A DNA stretch of 35,711 nucleotides, from positions 25,627 through 61,337 of the forward strand of contig DLOZ01000030.1 in the NCBI GenBank assembly GCA_002479765.1, read 5' to 3'. The translations under genes were made by a program, and so were the position numbers. This document shows positions 7,826 to 16,284 of the stretch, piece after piece; within the stretch, counting starts at the first letter, position 1; every line of letters begins with the position of its first letter. Below the pieces are notes generated by a model, which saw only the letters and a list, made by a program, of their open reading frames with translations, was not told the DNA's origin and ran no database searches. The DNA comes from Sphingomonadales bacterium UBA7471 (GTDB lineage Bacteria; Pseudomonadota; Alphaproteobacteria; Sphingomonadales; Sphingomonadaceae).

Positions 7826-8734
7826 TTATTCGCCGGACAGGACCCAGCCGACGCTGATTTCTTTGGCAGCCAGCGGAACGTCAAGCCGTGCCTCGCTAAA
7901 ATCGACCTTTTCTCCGGGGCCAAGCGCGCGTGTCTTTGCCTTCATTTTCCAGCTGTAGACGGACCGGCCGCTGGCATCCTTCAGCGTGACCAGCATTTCA
8001 GGTACATTTTGCTTCACGGCTGTTGGATTAACGATACTGCCGCTCGCGATGAAATAAGGCGTGCCATCTTCGCGTTCGTTGAGTTCGAGATTGTCGTTCA
8101 AAACGATGGTCAAATCGGGTTCCGCCGCCGCGCTTGAAAGGCCGATTTGGGGCATTCCGAAATAGGATATCGCGCCGCCAATGGCCGCCACCAAAATGGC
8201 AAGGGCGACAGCGGCCATCATCCATATCTTCGAGAGATTCCGGCGCGCCTTGAACGGTGGTTCATGGGCAAAATGGCTCTGCGCAGGCGCATCGTCCAAT
8301 AATCCGCCGCGCGGCACAGAGGGTTCGGCAAAGGCCGTAGGGGCTTCGGCGGATCCAGCGCGCATGTCGGCAAAATTTGGAAATGCAGGTTCCGTCGCGT
8401 CGGCATCATTACTGCGTTCGGTGTCCACCGCGCTTGGCGCAACGAATGGCGGGGGCGGGGGCGCAGGCTGCGGAACGGGTGCGGGTGCGGGTGCGGGCTC
8501 GCCCACGGGAGCAGCCGGTGGCACCGCCTGCGCTGGCGGTGTTGCCTCGGCGGGTGGCGCGCTCTGCGTGTCCACGGGTGCAACAGCGGCGGGTGGCGGT
8601 GCTACCTGTGGCGCAACCGCCGCCTGAAACCAGCTATGTTTGCAGTTGGCACAGCGCACTTGGCGGCCGTCAACCCCAACGGCATTGTCAGGGACAGCAT
8701 AACGTGTGCGGCAGGATGGACAAACGAGCAGCAT
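7826..8734 (-). CDS. MJ0042-type zinc-ribbon membrane protein
   Basis: The 302-aa protein starts MLLVCPSCRTRYAV with paired cysteines at residues 5/8 and 28/31 (CPSC and CANCKHSWF), the MJ0042 zinc-ribbon pattern. A long Pro/Ala-rich linker occupies roughly residues 40-105. One transmembrane helix lies near residues 170-195 (MMAAVALAILVAAIGGAISYF), and a C-terminal domain follows, resembling DUF3426 and ending ISVGWVLSGE. It would be anchored in the inner membrane with the zinc ribbon in the cytoplasm and the C-terminal domain in the periplasm. Function is unknown. The frame extends 42 codons further upstream, but the zinc ribbon begins immediately after the ATG at 8732-8734. It is divergent from ftsE with 137 bases between starts. 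Confidence 0.83.
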   Translation of the reverse strand: MLLVCPSCRTRYAVPDNAVGVDGRQVRCANCKHSWFQAAVAPQVAPPPAAVAPVDTQSAPPAEATPPAQAVPPAAPVGEPAPAPAPVPQPAPPPPPFVAPSAVDTERSNDADATEPAFPNFADMRAGSAEAPTAFAEPSVPRGGLLDDAPAQSHFAHEPPFKARRNLSKIWMMAAVALAILVAAIGGAISYFGMPQIGLSSAAAEPDLTIVLNDNLELNEREDGTPYFIASGSIVNPTAVKQNVPEMLVTLKDASGRSVYSWKMKAKTRALGPGEKVDFSEARLDVPLAAKEISVGWVLSGE

Positions 8735-8871
8735 CTCTGCGCATAAACAGCAGCCGCCGATGACTTGCAACCCTGCTATCGAAAAATGCTGTGGACGGTG
8801 AAAATTCATCGGCCGCTGGTCGCATGAATAGCCTTTGCCCCGTCCTGCCGTTTGTGCCATTTATCGCATTG

Positions 8872-9585
8872 ATGCAGAGCGTGGTAGAATTCGACAATGT
8901 GGGGTTAAGATACGGAGCGGGGGTGGAAACACTCACCGACCTCAGCTTTACCTTGTATCCCGGAAGCTTCCATTTCCTGACCGGCACATCGGGTGCGGGT
9001 AAGACATCGTTGCTGAAATTATTATATCTCGCGCACCGCCCAAGCCGGGGTGCCATCCGCATGTTCGGGCATGACGCCATCACCTTGCCGCGCAACCGCT
9101 TGCCGGGGTTCCGGCGTCGGATTGGTGTCGTTTTCCAAGACTTCCGCTTGGTTCCGCATCTGTCCGCCTTCGACAATATCGCCCTGCCGTTGCGCATTGC
9201 CGGCGTTCAGGAAAAGGATTTACGCGGCCCAGTCGCCGAAATGTTGGCGTGGATTGGCCTGACCGAACGGGCAGAAGCACGGCCCGCGACGCTTTCGGGC
9301 GGTGAACAGCAACGGGTCGCAATTGCCCGCGCTGTCATTGGCCGCCCTGAAATGCTTGTGGCCGACGAACCGACCGGAAATGTCGATCCGGAAATGGCCC
9401 GCCGGTTGCTGCAGCTGTTTGCTGCGCTGAACAAGTTGGGAACCACCGTTGTGGTCGCAACGCACGACATCCATTTGCTGCAAGAGATTGAAGGCGCGCA
9501 GATGATGCGGCTCGACAAAGGCCGCTTGTCCGATCCCACAGGGTCACTGCGTCACCCGCCACGGCCATTGGTTTTGGACAACTGA
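8872..9585 (+). CDS. ftsE: Cell-division ABC transporter ATP-binding protein FtsE
   Basis: The 237-aa ATPase has Walker A GTSGAGKT at 38-45, a Q-loop VFQD near 87-90, the ABC signature LSGGEQQ at 141-147, Walker B with ADEPTGNVD at 164-172, and the switch histidine in ATHD (His198). FtsE binds the membrane partner FtsX and drives periplasmic peptidoglycan hydrolysis at the septum. The frame continues upstream to a GTG at 8791, but FtsE proteins begin directly before the EFDNVGLRYG strand, so the ATG at 8872 is chosen despite a poor ribosome binding site. The stop overlaps the ftsX start by one base (TGATG), which indicates translational coupling. Confidence 0.92.
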   Translation: MQSVVEFDNVGLRYGAGVETLTDLSFTLYPGSFHFLTGTSGAGKTSLLKLLYLAHRPSRGAIRMFGHDAITLPRNRLPGFRRRIGVVFQDFRLVPHLSAFDNIALPLRIAGVQEKDLRGPVAEMLAWIGLTERAEARPATLSGGEQQRVAIARAVIGRPEMLVADEPTGNVDPEMARRLLQLFAALNKLGTTVVVATHDIHLLQEIEGAQMMRLDKGRLSDPTGSLRHPPRPLVLDN

Positions 9586-10481
9586 TGCTGCTGGACTTCG
9601 CCCTTCCTGCGCATGACCGCAAGCTCATCCCCGAAGGCCGTTTGTCAGGGCCGATGCCATGGGTGATTGCCATCATGTTGTTTCTGACATTGCTGGTGGC
9701 GGCAGGCGGGCTGACGCTTGCTGAGGCCGCGCGTCAAGGGGGTCAGGATCTGGCGCGGCAAGTGACGGTCCAAATCATCGAGTCAGACCCTGCACAACGC
9801 GCAGCACAACGTGCCGCAGTCACCCGCACGCTGCGCAAGTTGGACAGCATTGCAGAGGTGAAGCCTGTGCCGGATGCGCAAGTGCGGGCTTTGCTCGAAC
9901 CATGGCTGGGCACAGGCGTTATGGACGCAGATGTTCCCGTCCCGGCGTTGGTCGATGTGCGCTTCGCCTCTGAACCCACGGGCGAAACGCTCACCCGCTT
10001 ACAGTCAACGCTGCGTTCGGTTGCGCCCGATATCCGTGTGGATTCGCACAGCAGCTGGATGGCGCCGTTTTTCGAACTCATGCGCGCGCTGCTATGGCTG
10101 GCGGCGGCCGTGTTCCTATTACTGCTGGTCGCTACGTCTGCTGTGGTGATTCTGGCGGTTCGAAGCACGCTGAATACCCATCGCGAAACGATAGAGATTA
10201 TGCACCTGATGGGCGGCACCGATGTTCAGGCCGCACGGCTTTTCCAACGCCGCGTTGCCTTGGATGCGTTGCTCGGCGGCATCGTGGGTTTCATTGTGGC
10301 GGCGGTTGTTATCATTGCCGTGGGTGGCCGGTTCGCGGCGGTTGAGGCCGGGCTTTTGTCTGGCGCGCACTTTCCCAATCATGGCTGGGCGATCCTTGCG
10401 CTCATTCCGCTTGCCGTAATGGCGCTTGCCATGCTTATGGCACGTATGACGGTGATTTCGGCGTTGAAGAGAATGTTATGA
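9585..10481 (+). CDS. ftsX: Cell-division permease FtsX
   Basis: The 298-aa membrane protein has one N-terminal helix (about 25-47), then a periplasmic loop of about 120 residues. Three C-terminal helices follow (around 165-190, 222-245 and 265-288), the FtsX topology. HRETIEIMHLMGGTDVQAARLFQ after the second helix is the typical cytoplasmic segment contacting FtsE. It transmits ATP hydrolysis to periplasmic hydrolase activators. It starts at the FtsE stop (TGATG), and its own stop overlaps the next gene by four bases (ATGA), so at least three genes are coupled. Confidence 0.9.
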   Translation: MLLDFALPAHDRKLIPEGRLSGPMPWVIAIMLFLTLLVAAGGLTLAEAARQGGQDLARQVTVQIIESDPAQRAAQRAAVTRTLRKLDSIAEVKPVPDAQVRALLEPWLGTGVMDADVPVPALVDVRFASEPTGETLTRLQSTLRSVAPDIRVDSHSSWMAPFFELMRALLWLAAAVFLLLLVATSAVVILAVRSTLNTHRETIEIMHLMGGTDVQAARLFQRRVALDALLGGIVGFIVAAVVIIAVGGRFAAVEAGLLSGAHFPNHGWAILALIPLAVMALAMLMARMTVISALKRML

Positions 10482-11008
10482 TCAGACGGTCCATTGCTTT
10501 TGTGTTGCTTGTCTGGATGCTCGGCTTCGCCTGGTTTGCGTTGCTTTTGCCGCAACCCGCCGCAATCACCCCAACCGACGCCGTCGTTGTCCTAACCGGC
10601 GGGCCGCACCGGATTGACCGCGGGCTTGAGATATTGGCATCTGGAAAGTCGCGAAAAATGCTGATTTCCGGGGTCGACCGCGATGTCAAACCGCGGGAGC
10701 TTGCCGCGCAATATCCGGGTTCGTTGAAATATTTCAAATGCTGCATCGATCTGGGTTTCCAGTCGGTCGACACCCGATCGAACGCATTGGAAACGGCAGC
10801 ATGGGCCAAGCGAAACAAAGTGACAAGCTTGCGGCTTATCACGCATGATTGGCATATGCGACGCGCGCGCTTTGAACTCGACCGGGAATTGTCCGGCAAT
10901 GTGGCTGTCACCAATGATGCCGTATCGACCCACCCGTCGCTGGGCGCGCTGTTCAAAGAATATAATAAATATTGGTTGCGGGCTGTCGCGTCTCTGCTGG
11001 GTATGTAG
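10478..11008 (+). CDS. YdcF/DUF218 family (ElyC/SanA-type) membrane-anchored protein
   Basis: The 176-aa protein has an N-terminal signal anchor (residues 6-24). The DUF218 core follows: DAVVVLTGGPHRIDRGLEIL, KMLISGVD, a TRSNALETAAWAKRN stretch, and LITHDWHMRRARFELDREL. The TGG, ETA and HxxR-type motifs are characteristic of this family. Members such as ElyC and SanA influence envelope integrity; the biochemical activity is not settled. The start overlaps the ftsX stop by four bases. Linkage to ftsEX and to the acyltransferase suggests an envelope-biogenesis operon. Confidence 0.82.
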   Translation: MIRRSIAFVLLVWMLGFAWFALLLPQPAAITPTDAVVVLTGGPHRIDRGLEILASGKSRKMLISGVDRDVKPRELAAQYPGSLKYFKCCIDLGFQSVDTRSNALETAAWAKRNKVTSLRLITHDWHMRRARFELDRELSGNVAVTNDAVSTHPSLGALFKEYNKYWLRAVASLLGM

Positions 11009-11011
11009 CCG

Positions 11012-11698
11012 ATGATCGCGATGATCCGATCCGCTGCATATATTGCCATTTTCTACACGGGATCGGTGTTTTTCGTTGCTATTGCGTTTTTCGCGCAATG
11101 GTTTTCCATTCCGCTGATGCAATGGGCGGTACGCGGCTGGTCGCGCTGGCAATATGCCTGTTACCGCCGCATTTTGGGCATCACAATTAAGATTGAGGGC
11201 CACTTGCCGCACAAGCCCGTGCTCTATGCGATCAAGCATGAAAGCATGTTTGAGACGATCGACATGCCCCGCATGTTTAACAAGCCCGCCGTGGTCACCA
11301 AAAAAGAATTGTTCGACATACCCTTTTGGGGGCCCGCAGCGCGCGCTTATGGCATGATACCCGTTGACCGCAACGGCGGCGCCACCGCATTGCGCGCGAT
11401 GCTCGTTTTGGCGAAAAAGATGATCGCCGACGGGCGGCCCATTGTGATTTTCCCCGAAGGCACGCGCGTCGCACCGGGCAGCCAGCCGCCGCTGCAATCG
11501 GGATTTGCCGGGCTGTATAAGCTCATAAACCTGCCCGTCGTACCAATTGCGGTCAACAGCGGCACCTTAAGCCCGCGCAGGACCGGCATCTGGAAGTCCG
11601 GAACGATTACATACAAGGTCGGCGAAGAACTGCCCACGGGCCTTCCACGCGAAGACATTGAAGCGCGGGTGCATGCCGCGATTAACGCGCTGAATTAA
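11012..11698 (+). CDS. plsC: 1-acyl-sn-glycerol-3-phosphate acyltransferase (PlsC family)
   Basis: The 228-aa membrane-bound acyltransferase has the catalytic block KHESMFET (His76, Glu81; an HX4E form rather than HX4D) and the phosphate-binding block FPEGTR at 147-152. One or two hydrophobic helices lie at the N-terminus (8-40). The predicted reaction is acylation of lysophosphatidic acid to phosphatidic acid. It begins 3 bases after the ydcF stop and is the last gene of the ftsEX operon. Its 3' end overlaps the tail of the convergent tyrC gene by four bases, so the two transcripts must overlap antisense. Confidence 0.87.
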   Translation: MIAMIRSAAYIAIFYTGSVFFVAIAFFAQWFSIPLMQWAVRGWSRWQYACYRRILGITIKIEGHLPHKPVLYAIKHESMFETIDMPRMFNKPAVVTKKELFDIPFWGPAARAYGMIPVDRNGGATALRAMLVLAKKMIADGRPIVIFPEGTRVAPGSQPPLQSGFAGLYKLINLPVVPIAVNSGTLSPRRTGIWKSGTITYKVGEELPTGLPREDIEARVHAAINALN

Positions 11699-12600
11699 TG
11701 CTTGCGTCCAAAGTCGGGCGCGTCGTCATCTTGGCCCTGTTCGACAATCGACCGCCGGATGTCACGCGTGCGGCTGAACAATGCCTCCAACTCGTCGCCT
11801 TTGTCGTAGCGGATGGCGCGTTGCAGGGCGCTTAAATCTTCCGAAAAACGCTGCAGCATTTCAAGCACAGCGTCCTTGTTCGACAGGAACACATCGCGCC
11901 ACATCACGGGATCGGACGCGGCGATACGGGTGAAATCGCGGAAACCACCGGCGGAATATTTGATAACTTCGCTTTGCGTTACGCCTTCAAGATCATCGGC
12001 GGTTCCAACAATCGTATAAGCGATAAGATGCGGCAGATGGCTGGTGACTGCCAACACCATATCATGGTGGCGCGCATCCATGATTTCGACATCCGCGCCA
12101 AGGCGCTGCCAAAAATTGCGCAAGCGCTCAACGGCAGCCTCTGGCGCATTTTCGGGCGGCGTCAATATGCACCACCGCCCCTTGAACAAGGTTGCAAAGC
12201 CGGCATCCGGGCCGCTTTTTTCCGTACCCGCAACAGGATGGGCGGGAATGATCATGGCGTTGGGCAGAACGGCCGCAAGCGCGTCCGTCACGCTTTGCTT
12301 GCATGAACCGACGTCACTGACGATGGCATCGGCAGGCAGGTCGGACGCGAAGTCCGCCGCTACTGCCCCCATGGCGCCTACGGGTACGCACAAAATGACA
12401 AGGTCGGCGTCCATGACCGACGCGCCAGCGGTATCGGTGACATCGTCGCATATGCCCAATTCGACCGCACGTGCACGAACAAGCGGATCGGCATCATGGC
12501 CGGTAATCCGCACCGACGGCATATTCGCCTTTACGGCACGCGCGACGGACGAGCCAATGAGCCCAAGCCCGATCACCGTTAAACGCGCAAATGGCAGCAT
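11695..12600 (-). CDS. tyrC: Prephenate/arogenate (cyclohexadienyl) dehydrogenase
   Basis: The 301-aa protein opens with VIGLGLIGSSVARAV, the TyrA-family NAD(P)-binding Rossmann motif at residues 9-18. It has CVPVGAM, then HPVAGTEKSGPDAGFATLFKGRWCILTP, which contains a catalytic histidine. HDMVLAVTSHLPHLIAY in the helical dimerisation domain is also typical. It converts prephenate or arogenate to 4-hydroxyphenylpyruvate or tyrosine. There is no chorismate mutase or ACT domain. The start overlaps the hisC stop by one base, so an aminotransferase and a dehydrogenase of tyrosine synthesis are coupled. This supports the cyclohexadienyl dehydrogenase assignment, though substrate preference cannot be fixed from sequence. 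Confidence 0.86.
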   Translation of the reverse strand: MLPFARLTVIGLGLIGSSVARAVKANMPSVRITGHDADPLVRARAVELGICDDVTDTAGASVMDADLVILCVPVGAMGAVAADFASDLPADAIVSDVGSCKQSVTDALAAVLPNAMIIPAHPVAGTEKSGPDAGFATLFKGRWCILTPPENAPEAAVERLRNFWQRLGADVEIMDARHHDMVLAVTSHLPHLIAYTIVGTADDLEGVTQSEVIKYSAGGFRDFTRIAASDPVMWRDVFLSNKDAVLEMLQRFSEDLSALQRAIRYDKGDELEALFSRTRDIRRSIVEQGQDDDAPDFGRKH

Positions 12601-13697
12601 CAGGCGTGCGCTTCCAAAATCTTGCGTAACGCCGCCATGACGCCGCGATTTTCATCCTCGGTGCCAATCGTAATCCGCAGCCCGCTGCCAAGGCCCTGAC
12701 CCGGCAACCAGCGCACGATATAGCCTTCGGCCATAAGACCATTATAGGCCGCTTCTGCGCTGCAATTGCCTTCAAACAATATCATCAGGAAGTTCGCCCA
12801 CGACGGGATGACTTTCAGGCCATGGTTCGACAATGCCGCACATTCTGCCGTCATCCAGTCGCGCCATATGGCATTATGCTGGCGGCTGCGTGTCACGAAT
12901 TCTGTATCGCCAAGCGCGGCAATCGCTGCGGCTTGCCCTGCAGCGGTGACATTGAACGGCGCACGCACACGGTTGAGCGTCGCGATCAGGCCGGGTTGGC
13001 CATAGCACCAGCCAATGCGTTCGGCCGCAAGGCCATAGATTTTGGAAAATGTGCGCGTAATCAAAACATTGTCATGCTGGCGTGCAAGCTCCAGCGCGGC
13101 AGGGCCGTCATCCTCAAGATACTCGCCATAGGCTTGGTCCAAAACAAGGACGCAGTTGCCGGGCAGGCCAGCATGAAGCCGCGCGATTTCGGCGTCGCTG
13201 CAATAAGTGCCGGTCGGGTTATTGGGATTTGCGACGAAAACAACGCGTGTCTTATCCGTCACCAACGCCAGCAACGCATCCACGTCCGTGCCATAATCCT
13301 TATCAGGGGCAACAATCACATTGGCAGCGGCCTTACGCGCGGCGATATCGTACACCGAAAAGCCGTAGCGGACATAAATGATATCATCGCCAGCGCCGGC
13401 ATAGCCCATGGCGATGAGGTTCAGCAGTTCGTCAGAACCCGTTCCGCAAACAATCAGGTCGCTGTCGACGTCATAGGCTGCGCCCAATGCCTCGCGTAGC
13501 GCGGTGCTGGCAGGGTCAGGGTAGCGCGCAAGCGATGCGCCTTTATCGACAAGCGCAGCGGCCGCATGTGGGCTGCAGCCAAGCGGATTTTCGTTCGCGG
13601 ATAATTTTATCAGCACCCGTCCATCATCCGACTTGGCTTTGCCGGGGGTATAGGCGCTGATGGCTTCGATCCATGGTTTGGCGGTAGGCGTGTTCAT
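12600..13697 (-). CDS. hisC: Histidinol-phosphate / aromatic aminotransferase HisC
   Basis: The 365-aa class I/II PLP aminotransferase has KLSANENPLG at 31-40, ANPNNPTGT at 156-164, a DQAYGEY segment and the PLP lysine in TFSKIYGLAAERIGW (Lys219). The pattern KLSANENPLG...SKIYGLAGLRIGW is specific to HisC. In organisms where hisC sits directly before tyrC, the enzyme often serves both histidine synthesis and phenylalanine/tyrosine transamination. The frame opens 39 codons upstream, but MNTPTAKPW at 13695-13697 fits the family N-terminus. It is divergent from metX across 99 bases. Confidence 0.88.
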   Translation of the reverse strand: MNTPTAKPWIEAISAYTPGKAKSDDGRVLIKLSANENPLGCSPHAAAALVDKGASLARYPDPASTALREALGAAYDVDSDLIVCGTGSDELLNLIAMGYAGAGDDIIYVRYGFSVYDIAARKAAANVIVAPDKDYGTDVDALLALVTDKTRVVFVANPNNPTGTYCSDAEIARLHAGLPGNCVLVLDQAYGEYLEDDGPAALELARQHDNVLITRTFSKIYGLAAERIGWCYGQPGLIATLNRVRAPFNVTAAGQAAAIAALGDTEFVTRSRQHNAIWRDWMTAECAALSNHGLKVIPSWANFLMILFEGNCSAEAAYNGLMAEGYIVRWLPGQGLGSGLRITIGTEDENRGVMAALRKILEAHA

Positions 13698-13796
13698 GCC
13701 CGCGGCCATAGCGGCGCAAGCAGCGAAGCGCAACGCTCGCCCGATTTGGCCAACGCACATTAAAGAGTTTCTATTGTTTCGCACGGCCACGCTGAT
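13698..13796. other. Divergent hisC/metX intergenic region
   Basis: These 99 bases must hold both promoters. I see no convincing sigma-70 hexamers. The plus strand contains GATTTGGCC followed 8 bases later by ATTAAAGAG, which recalls SAM-II riboswitch loops, but no P1/P2 pairing can be drawn, so I do not call a riboswitch. Confidence 0.3.
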
Positions 13797-14927
13797 ATGG
13801 CGTTGTGTATGCAAGAAGATACGCGTTTCGGTCTGGATAGGAAGATACGCCTGCTGGGACCAGTGCGACTGGACAGCGGCGCGGAATTTGCGCCTGTCGA
13901 TATCGCGTATGAAACTTATGGCGCATTAAACGCCGATAAATCGAACGCCATTCTCATCTGCCATGCGCTGACCGGCGACCAATATGTGGCGTCCACGCAT
14001 CCTATGACCGGCAAAGACGGTTGGTGGACACGTATGGTTGGGGCAGCCAAGCCCATCGACCCTGCACGCCATTGTATCATCAGCATCAACGTCATGGGCA
14101 GTTGCATGGGATCTTCAGGGCCCGCCAGCATCGACCCCACAACGGGTGCCGCCTACGCTATGGGCTTTCCGGTCATCACCATCCCCGACATGGTGCGCGC
14201 GCAGGCGCTCTTGCTTGACCATCTGGGCATTGAAACGCTGGAGGCTGTCGTGGGCGGATCGATGGGCGGCATGCAGGCGTTAAGCTGGGCAGCCTTATAT
14301 CCCGAACGGGTGAAGTCTGCGGTCGTGATTGCGTCTACCGCCCGCCATTCCGCACAGAATATCGCCTTTCACGAGGTCGGGCGTCAGGCCATCATGGCGG
14401 ACCCGCGTTGGAACAATGGCGCTTATTATGGCCACGAGGCACCGTCATCGGGCCTCGCCGTTGCCCGTATGGCCGCGCACATCACCTATCTATCGGAGGC
14501 AGGCCTTACCGAGAAATTTGGCCGCCGCCTGCAAAACCGCGACGCCAAAAGCTTCGGATTTGATGCCGATTTTCAGGTTGAAAGCTATTTGCGTTATCAG
14601 GGCCTTAGCTTTGTCGACCGCTTTGATGCCAACAGCTATCTCTACATCACGCGCGCGATGGACTATTTTGACCTCGCCGAACCGCATGACGGCGTTCTGG
14701 CGAAGGCATTTGCACGCACAAAAACACGCTTTTGTCTGATCAGTTTTGACAGTGACTGGTTGTATCCGACCGCCGAATCGCGGCGCATTGTGCACGCACT
14801 GAACGCTGCGGGCGCTGCGGTCAGTTTTGTGGAGCTATCAAGCCCCTTTGGCCATGATGCATTCTTGCTGGAAGCGCCGGAGATGAACCGCATCGTCGAC
14901 GGTTTCTTGCGCGCAGGAGGGAAATGA
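13797..14927 (+). CDS. metX: Homoserine O-acyltransferase MetX
   Basis: The 376-aa alpha/beta hydrolase has the MetX signature GSCMGSSGPAS at 101-111, the nucleophile elbow GGSMGG with Ser155, the acid Asp320 in FDSDWLYP, and His353 in FGHDAF. It O-acylates homoserine for methionine synthesis. Acetyl-CoA is the textbook donor, but MetX paired with MetW may use succinyl-CoA, and I cannot decide from sequence. An alternative ATG lies four codons in (13809), and neither start has a clear ribosome binding site. The stop overlaps metW, whose strong AGGAGG lies within the metX 3' end. Confidence 0.92.
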   Translation: MALCMQEDTRFGLDRKIRLLGPVRLDSGAEFAPVDIAYETYGALNADKSNAILICHALTGDQYVASTHPMTGKDGWWTRMVGAAKPIDPARHCIISINVMGSCMGSSGPASIDPTTGAAYAMGFPVITIPDMVRAQALLLDHLGIETLEAVVGGSMGGMQALSWAALYPERVKSAVVIASTARHSAQNIAFHEVGRQAIMADPRWNNGAYYGHEAPSSGLAVARMAAHITYLSEAGLTEKFGRRLQNRDAKSFGFDADFQVESYLRYQGLSFVDRFDANSYLYITRAMDYFDLAEPHDGVLAKAFARTKTRFCLISFDSDWLYPTAESRRIVHALNAAGAAVSFVELSSPFGHDAFLLEAPEMNRIVDGFLRAGGK

Positions 14928-15520
14928 TGAGCACCCTTCGCCCTGACCTTGCCATCATCGCCCGCGAAGTCCGCGCGGGGGCCCGTGTACTTGATGTTGG
15001 CTGCGGTGACGGGCAGTTGATGGCGGCGTTGCGTGATACCAAAAATGTCGATGCGCGCGGTCTTGAGCTGAATGCGCACGACGTTGCGACCGCCGTATCC
15101 CGCGGCCTATCGGTCATTCAAGGCGATGCCGACACCGATTTGGCGGAATATCCAGACGGCAGCTTTGACTACGCCATTCTCAGCCAGACATTGCAGACGA
15201 CCAAAAGGCCTGATCTGGTTCTCGACCATCTGGTCCGGATCGGGCGTGAGGCATTTGTCTCCTTCCCCAACTTTGCGCAGTGGCGCATCCGTTTTGCCCA
15301 TATGTTTGGCGGACGTATGCCCGTCACGAAGCAACTTCCGCACCTCTGGTACGACACACCCAATATCCACCATGTGACCATCGACGATTTCCGAAGCTTG
15401 TTACACGACCGGCATATCGAGATTGAAGGCCAGTGGTTTCTGTCTGGGAACAAGCCGCGCGCCGATCGCTTCGCCAACCTATTGGCGCAACATGCGGTGT
15501 TCAAACTGCGCCGGAAATAG
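14927..15520 (+). CDS. metW: Methionine biosynthesis protein MetW
   Basis: The 197-aa methyltransferase-fold protein opens RPDLAIIAREVRAGARVLDVGCGDGQL, with the SAM-binding motif I VLDVGCGDG. It also has the MetW-typical GLELN and SQTLQTTKRPDLVLDHLVRIGREAFVSFPNFAQWRIR, followed by LPHLWYDTPNIHHVTIDDF. MetW works with MetX in homoserine acylation and possibly modulates it. Two adjacent ATGs (14924 and 14927) are possible. I prefer the second because AGGAGG at 14915-14920 is 6 bases upstream of it but only 3 bases from the first. The metX stop codon overlaps it by one base, giving tight coupling. Confidence 0.92.
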   Translation: MSTLRPDLAIIAREVRAGARVLDVGCGDGQLMAALRDTKNVDARGLELNAHDVATAVSRGLSVIQGDADTDLAEYPDGSFDYAILSQTLQTTKRPDLVLDHLVRIGREAFVSFPNFAQWRIRFAHMFGGRMPVTKQLPHLWYDTPNIHHVTIDDFRSLLHDRHIEIEGQWFLSGNKPRADRFANLLAQHAVFKLRRK

Positions 15521-15565
15521 TCCAACGTCAAACGATGCCCGATGTCGCGTCGGCCATATGGCCTT

Positions 15566-15778
15566 TCAGTGAAACTCAACCAGCGGCTTGCCTTCACGCA
15601 CACTGATTTGGCGATCCTGTTTTGGTGCCCCTTGCGCGACCACAGCCGGCGCAATACGCTCTGCCTGCACGATCGTTACTGTCGCCGTTGCAACCCGCTC
15701 GGCTCCGCGCCGTTGGAGGGGGCCCCCAGCAGCAACTGCGGCTACTGCAGCAGCCAAAAGGACTGCGGTGATAATCAT
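15566..15778 (-). CDS. Small exported hypothetical protein
   Basis: The 70-aa product begins MIITAVLLAAAVAAVAAGG, a short hydrophobic segment that could be a signal peptide or anchor. A polar tail with ATATVTIVQAERIAPAV follows and the protein ends GKPLVEFH. I do not recognise a named family. The frame opens 12 codons earlier at a TTG (15812-15814), but the ATG at 15776-15778 places the hydrophobic stretch at the N-terminus. It faces metW tail to tail with a 45-base gap. The organisation (signal, then a short charged tail) is plausible for a real gene, but there is no second line of evidence. Confidence 0.5.
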   Translation of the reverse strand: MIITAVLLAAAVAAVAAGGPLQRRGAERVATATVTIVQAERIAPAVVAQGAPKQDRQISVREGKPLVEFH

Positions 15779-15854
15779 GGATATAGTAAACCATCCGTTA
15801 ACCAATATAGGCAAGAACTAATTAGGGTTATTAGCCGCGCCATTGCCGGGAAAT

Positions 15855-15883
15855 AGGATGAATCGCCGGCTAAGTTTCATCCT
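15855..15883. repeat. Inverted repeat AGGATGAA / TTCATCCT
   Basis: Perfect 8-bp arms at 15855-15862 and 15876-15883 with a 13-base spacer, about 80 bases upstream of the small exported gene. A second hairpin (AGCC-T-GTTG at 15927-15935, CAAC-G-GGCT at 15943-15951) lies between it and tRNA-Leu. They may be an operator and a terminator respectively; neither has a long T-run. Confidence 0.4.
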
Positions 15884-15986
15884 GTGCCGATTTGCGACAA
15901 TGCCCCGGGCATTTCTAAACAGATAAAGCCTGTTGCGCCGGTCAACGGGCTTTGCTAGTGGCCCCCTCCTACCTGTCGAGGCGCGT

Positions 15987-16073
15987 GCGGCCATGGCGGA
16001 ATTGGTAGACGCGCAACGTTGAGGTCGTTGTGGGCGAAAGCCCGTGGAAGTTCGAGTCTTCTTGGCCGCACCA
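15987..16073 (+). tRNA. tRNA-Leu (anticodon GAG)
   Basis: This is an 87-base class II tRNA including CCA. Acceptor arms are GCGGCCA and TGGCCGC. The anticodon stem CAACG/CGTTG encloses TTGAGGT with GAG at positions 34-36. A long variable arm (TGGGCGAAAGCCCGT) and the T-loop TTCGAGT are present. It reads leucine CUC/CUU codons. Confidence 0.96.
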
Positions 16074-16284
16074 GACAGTCTGTATTCCTCACCCAGACAC
16101 TCAAAAATCTGATCCCAAGCTGCCCCAATAGGGCCAGTTTAGGCTAGGTTTTTTGATTTTCGCGATGGGCGAGAGGCTTTCGTGAGCATCTGGTTTACAG
16201 GGCCTGCGCCCCGCATTTGGAACATCAGCTTTTCGCCAATCCCAGAAAATCATGCTTGCCGGGCCTTGATGGAGATACTCCTCC
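16074..16284. other. Intergenic region between tRNA-Leu and gspO, no supported gene
   Basis: About 210 bases. A 72-codon open frame on the minus strand crosses into gspO, but its sequence resembles no family I know and it shares DNA with gspO. No hairpin with a T-run ends either flanking gene convincingly. Base composition is lower in G+C than the gsp operon. It may be remnant DNA at a tRNA. Confidence 0.4.

Noticed and set aside
10592..11497. 301-codon open frame on the minus strand
   Set aside because: It lies antisense over ydcF and plsC, both with strong motifs; it is a by-product of high third-position G+C.
13698..13796. Possible SAM-II riboswitch before metX (GATTTGGCC ... ATTAAAGAG)
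   Set aside because: Short matches to loop sequences exist, but I cannot draw the P1 and P2 pairings of the SAM-II pseudoknot and the spacing is too short. A covariance-model search with the Rfam SAM-II model would settle it; a significant hit would overturn this rejection.
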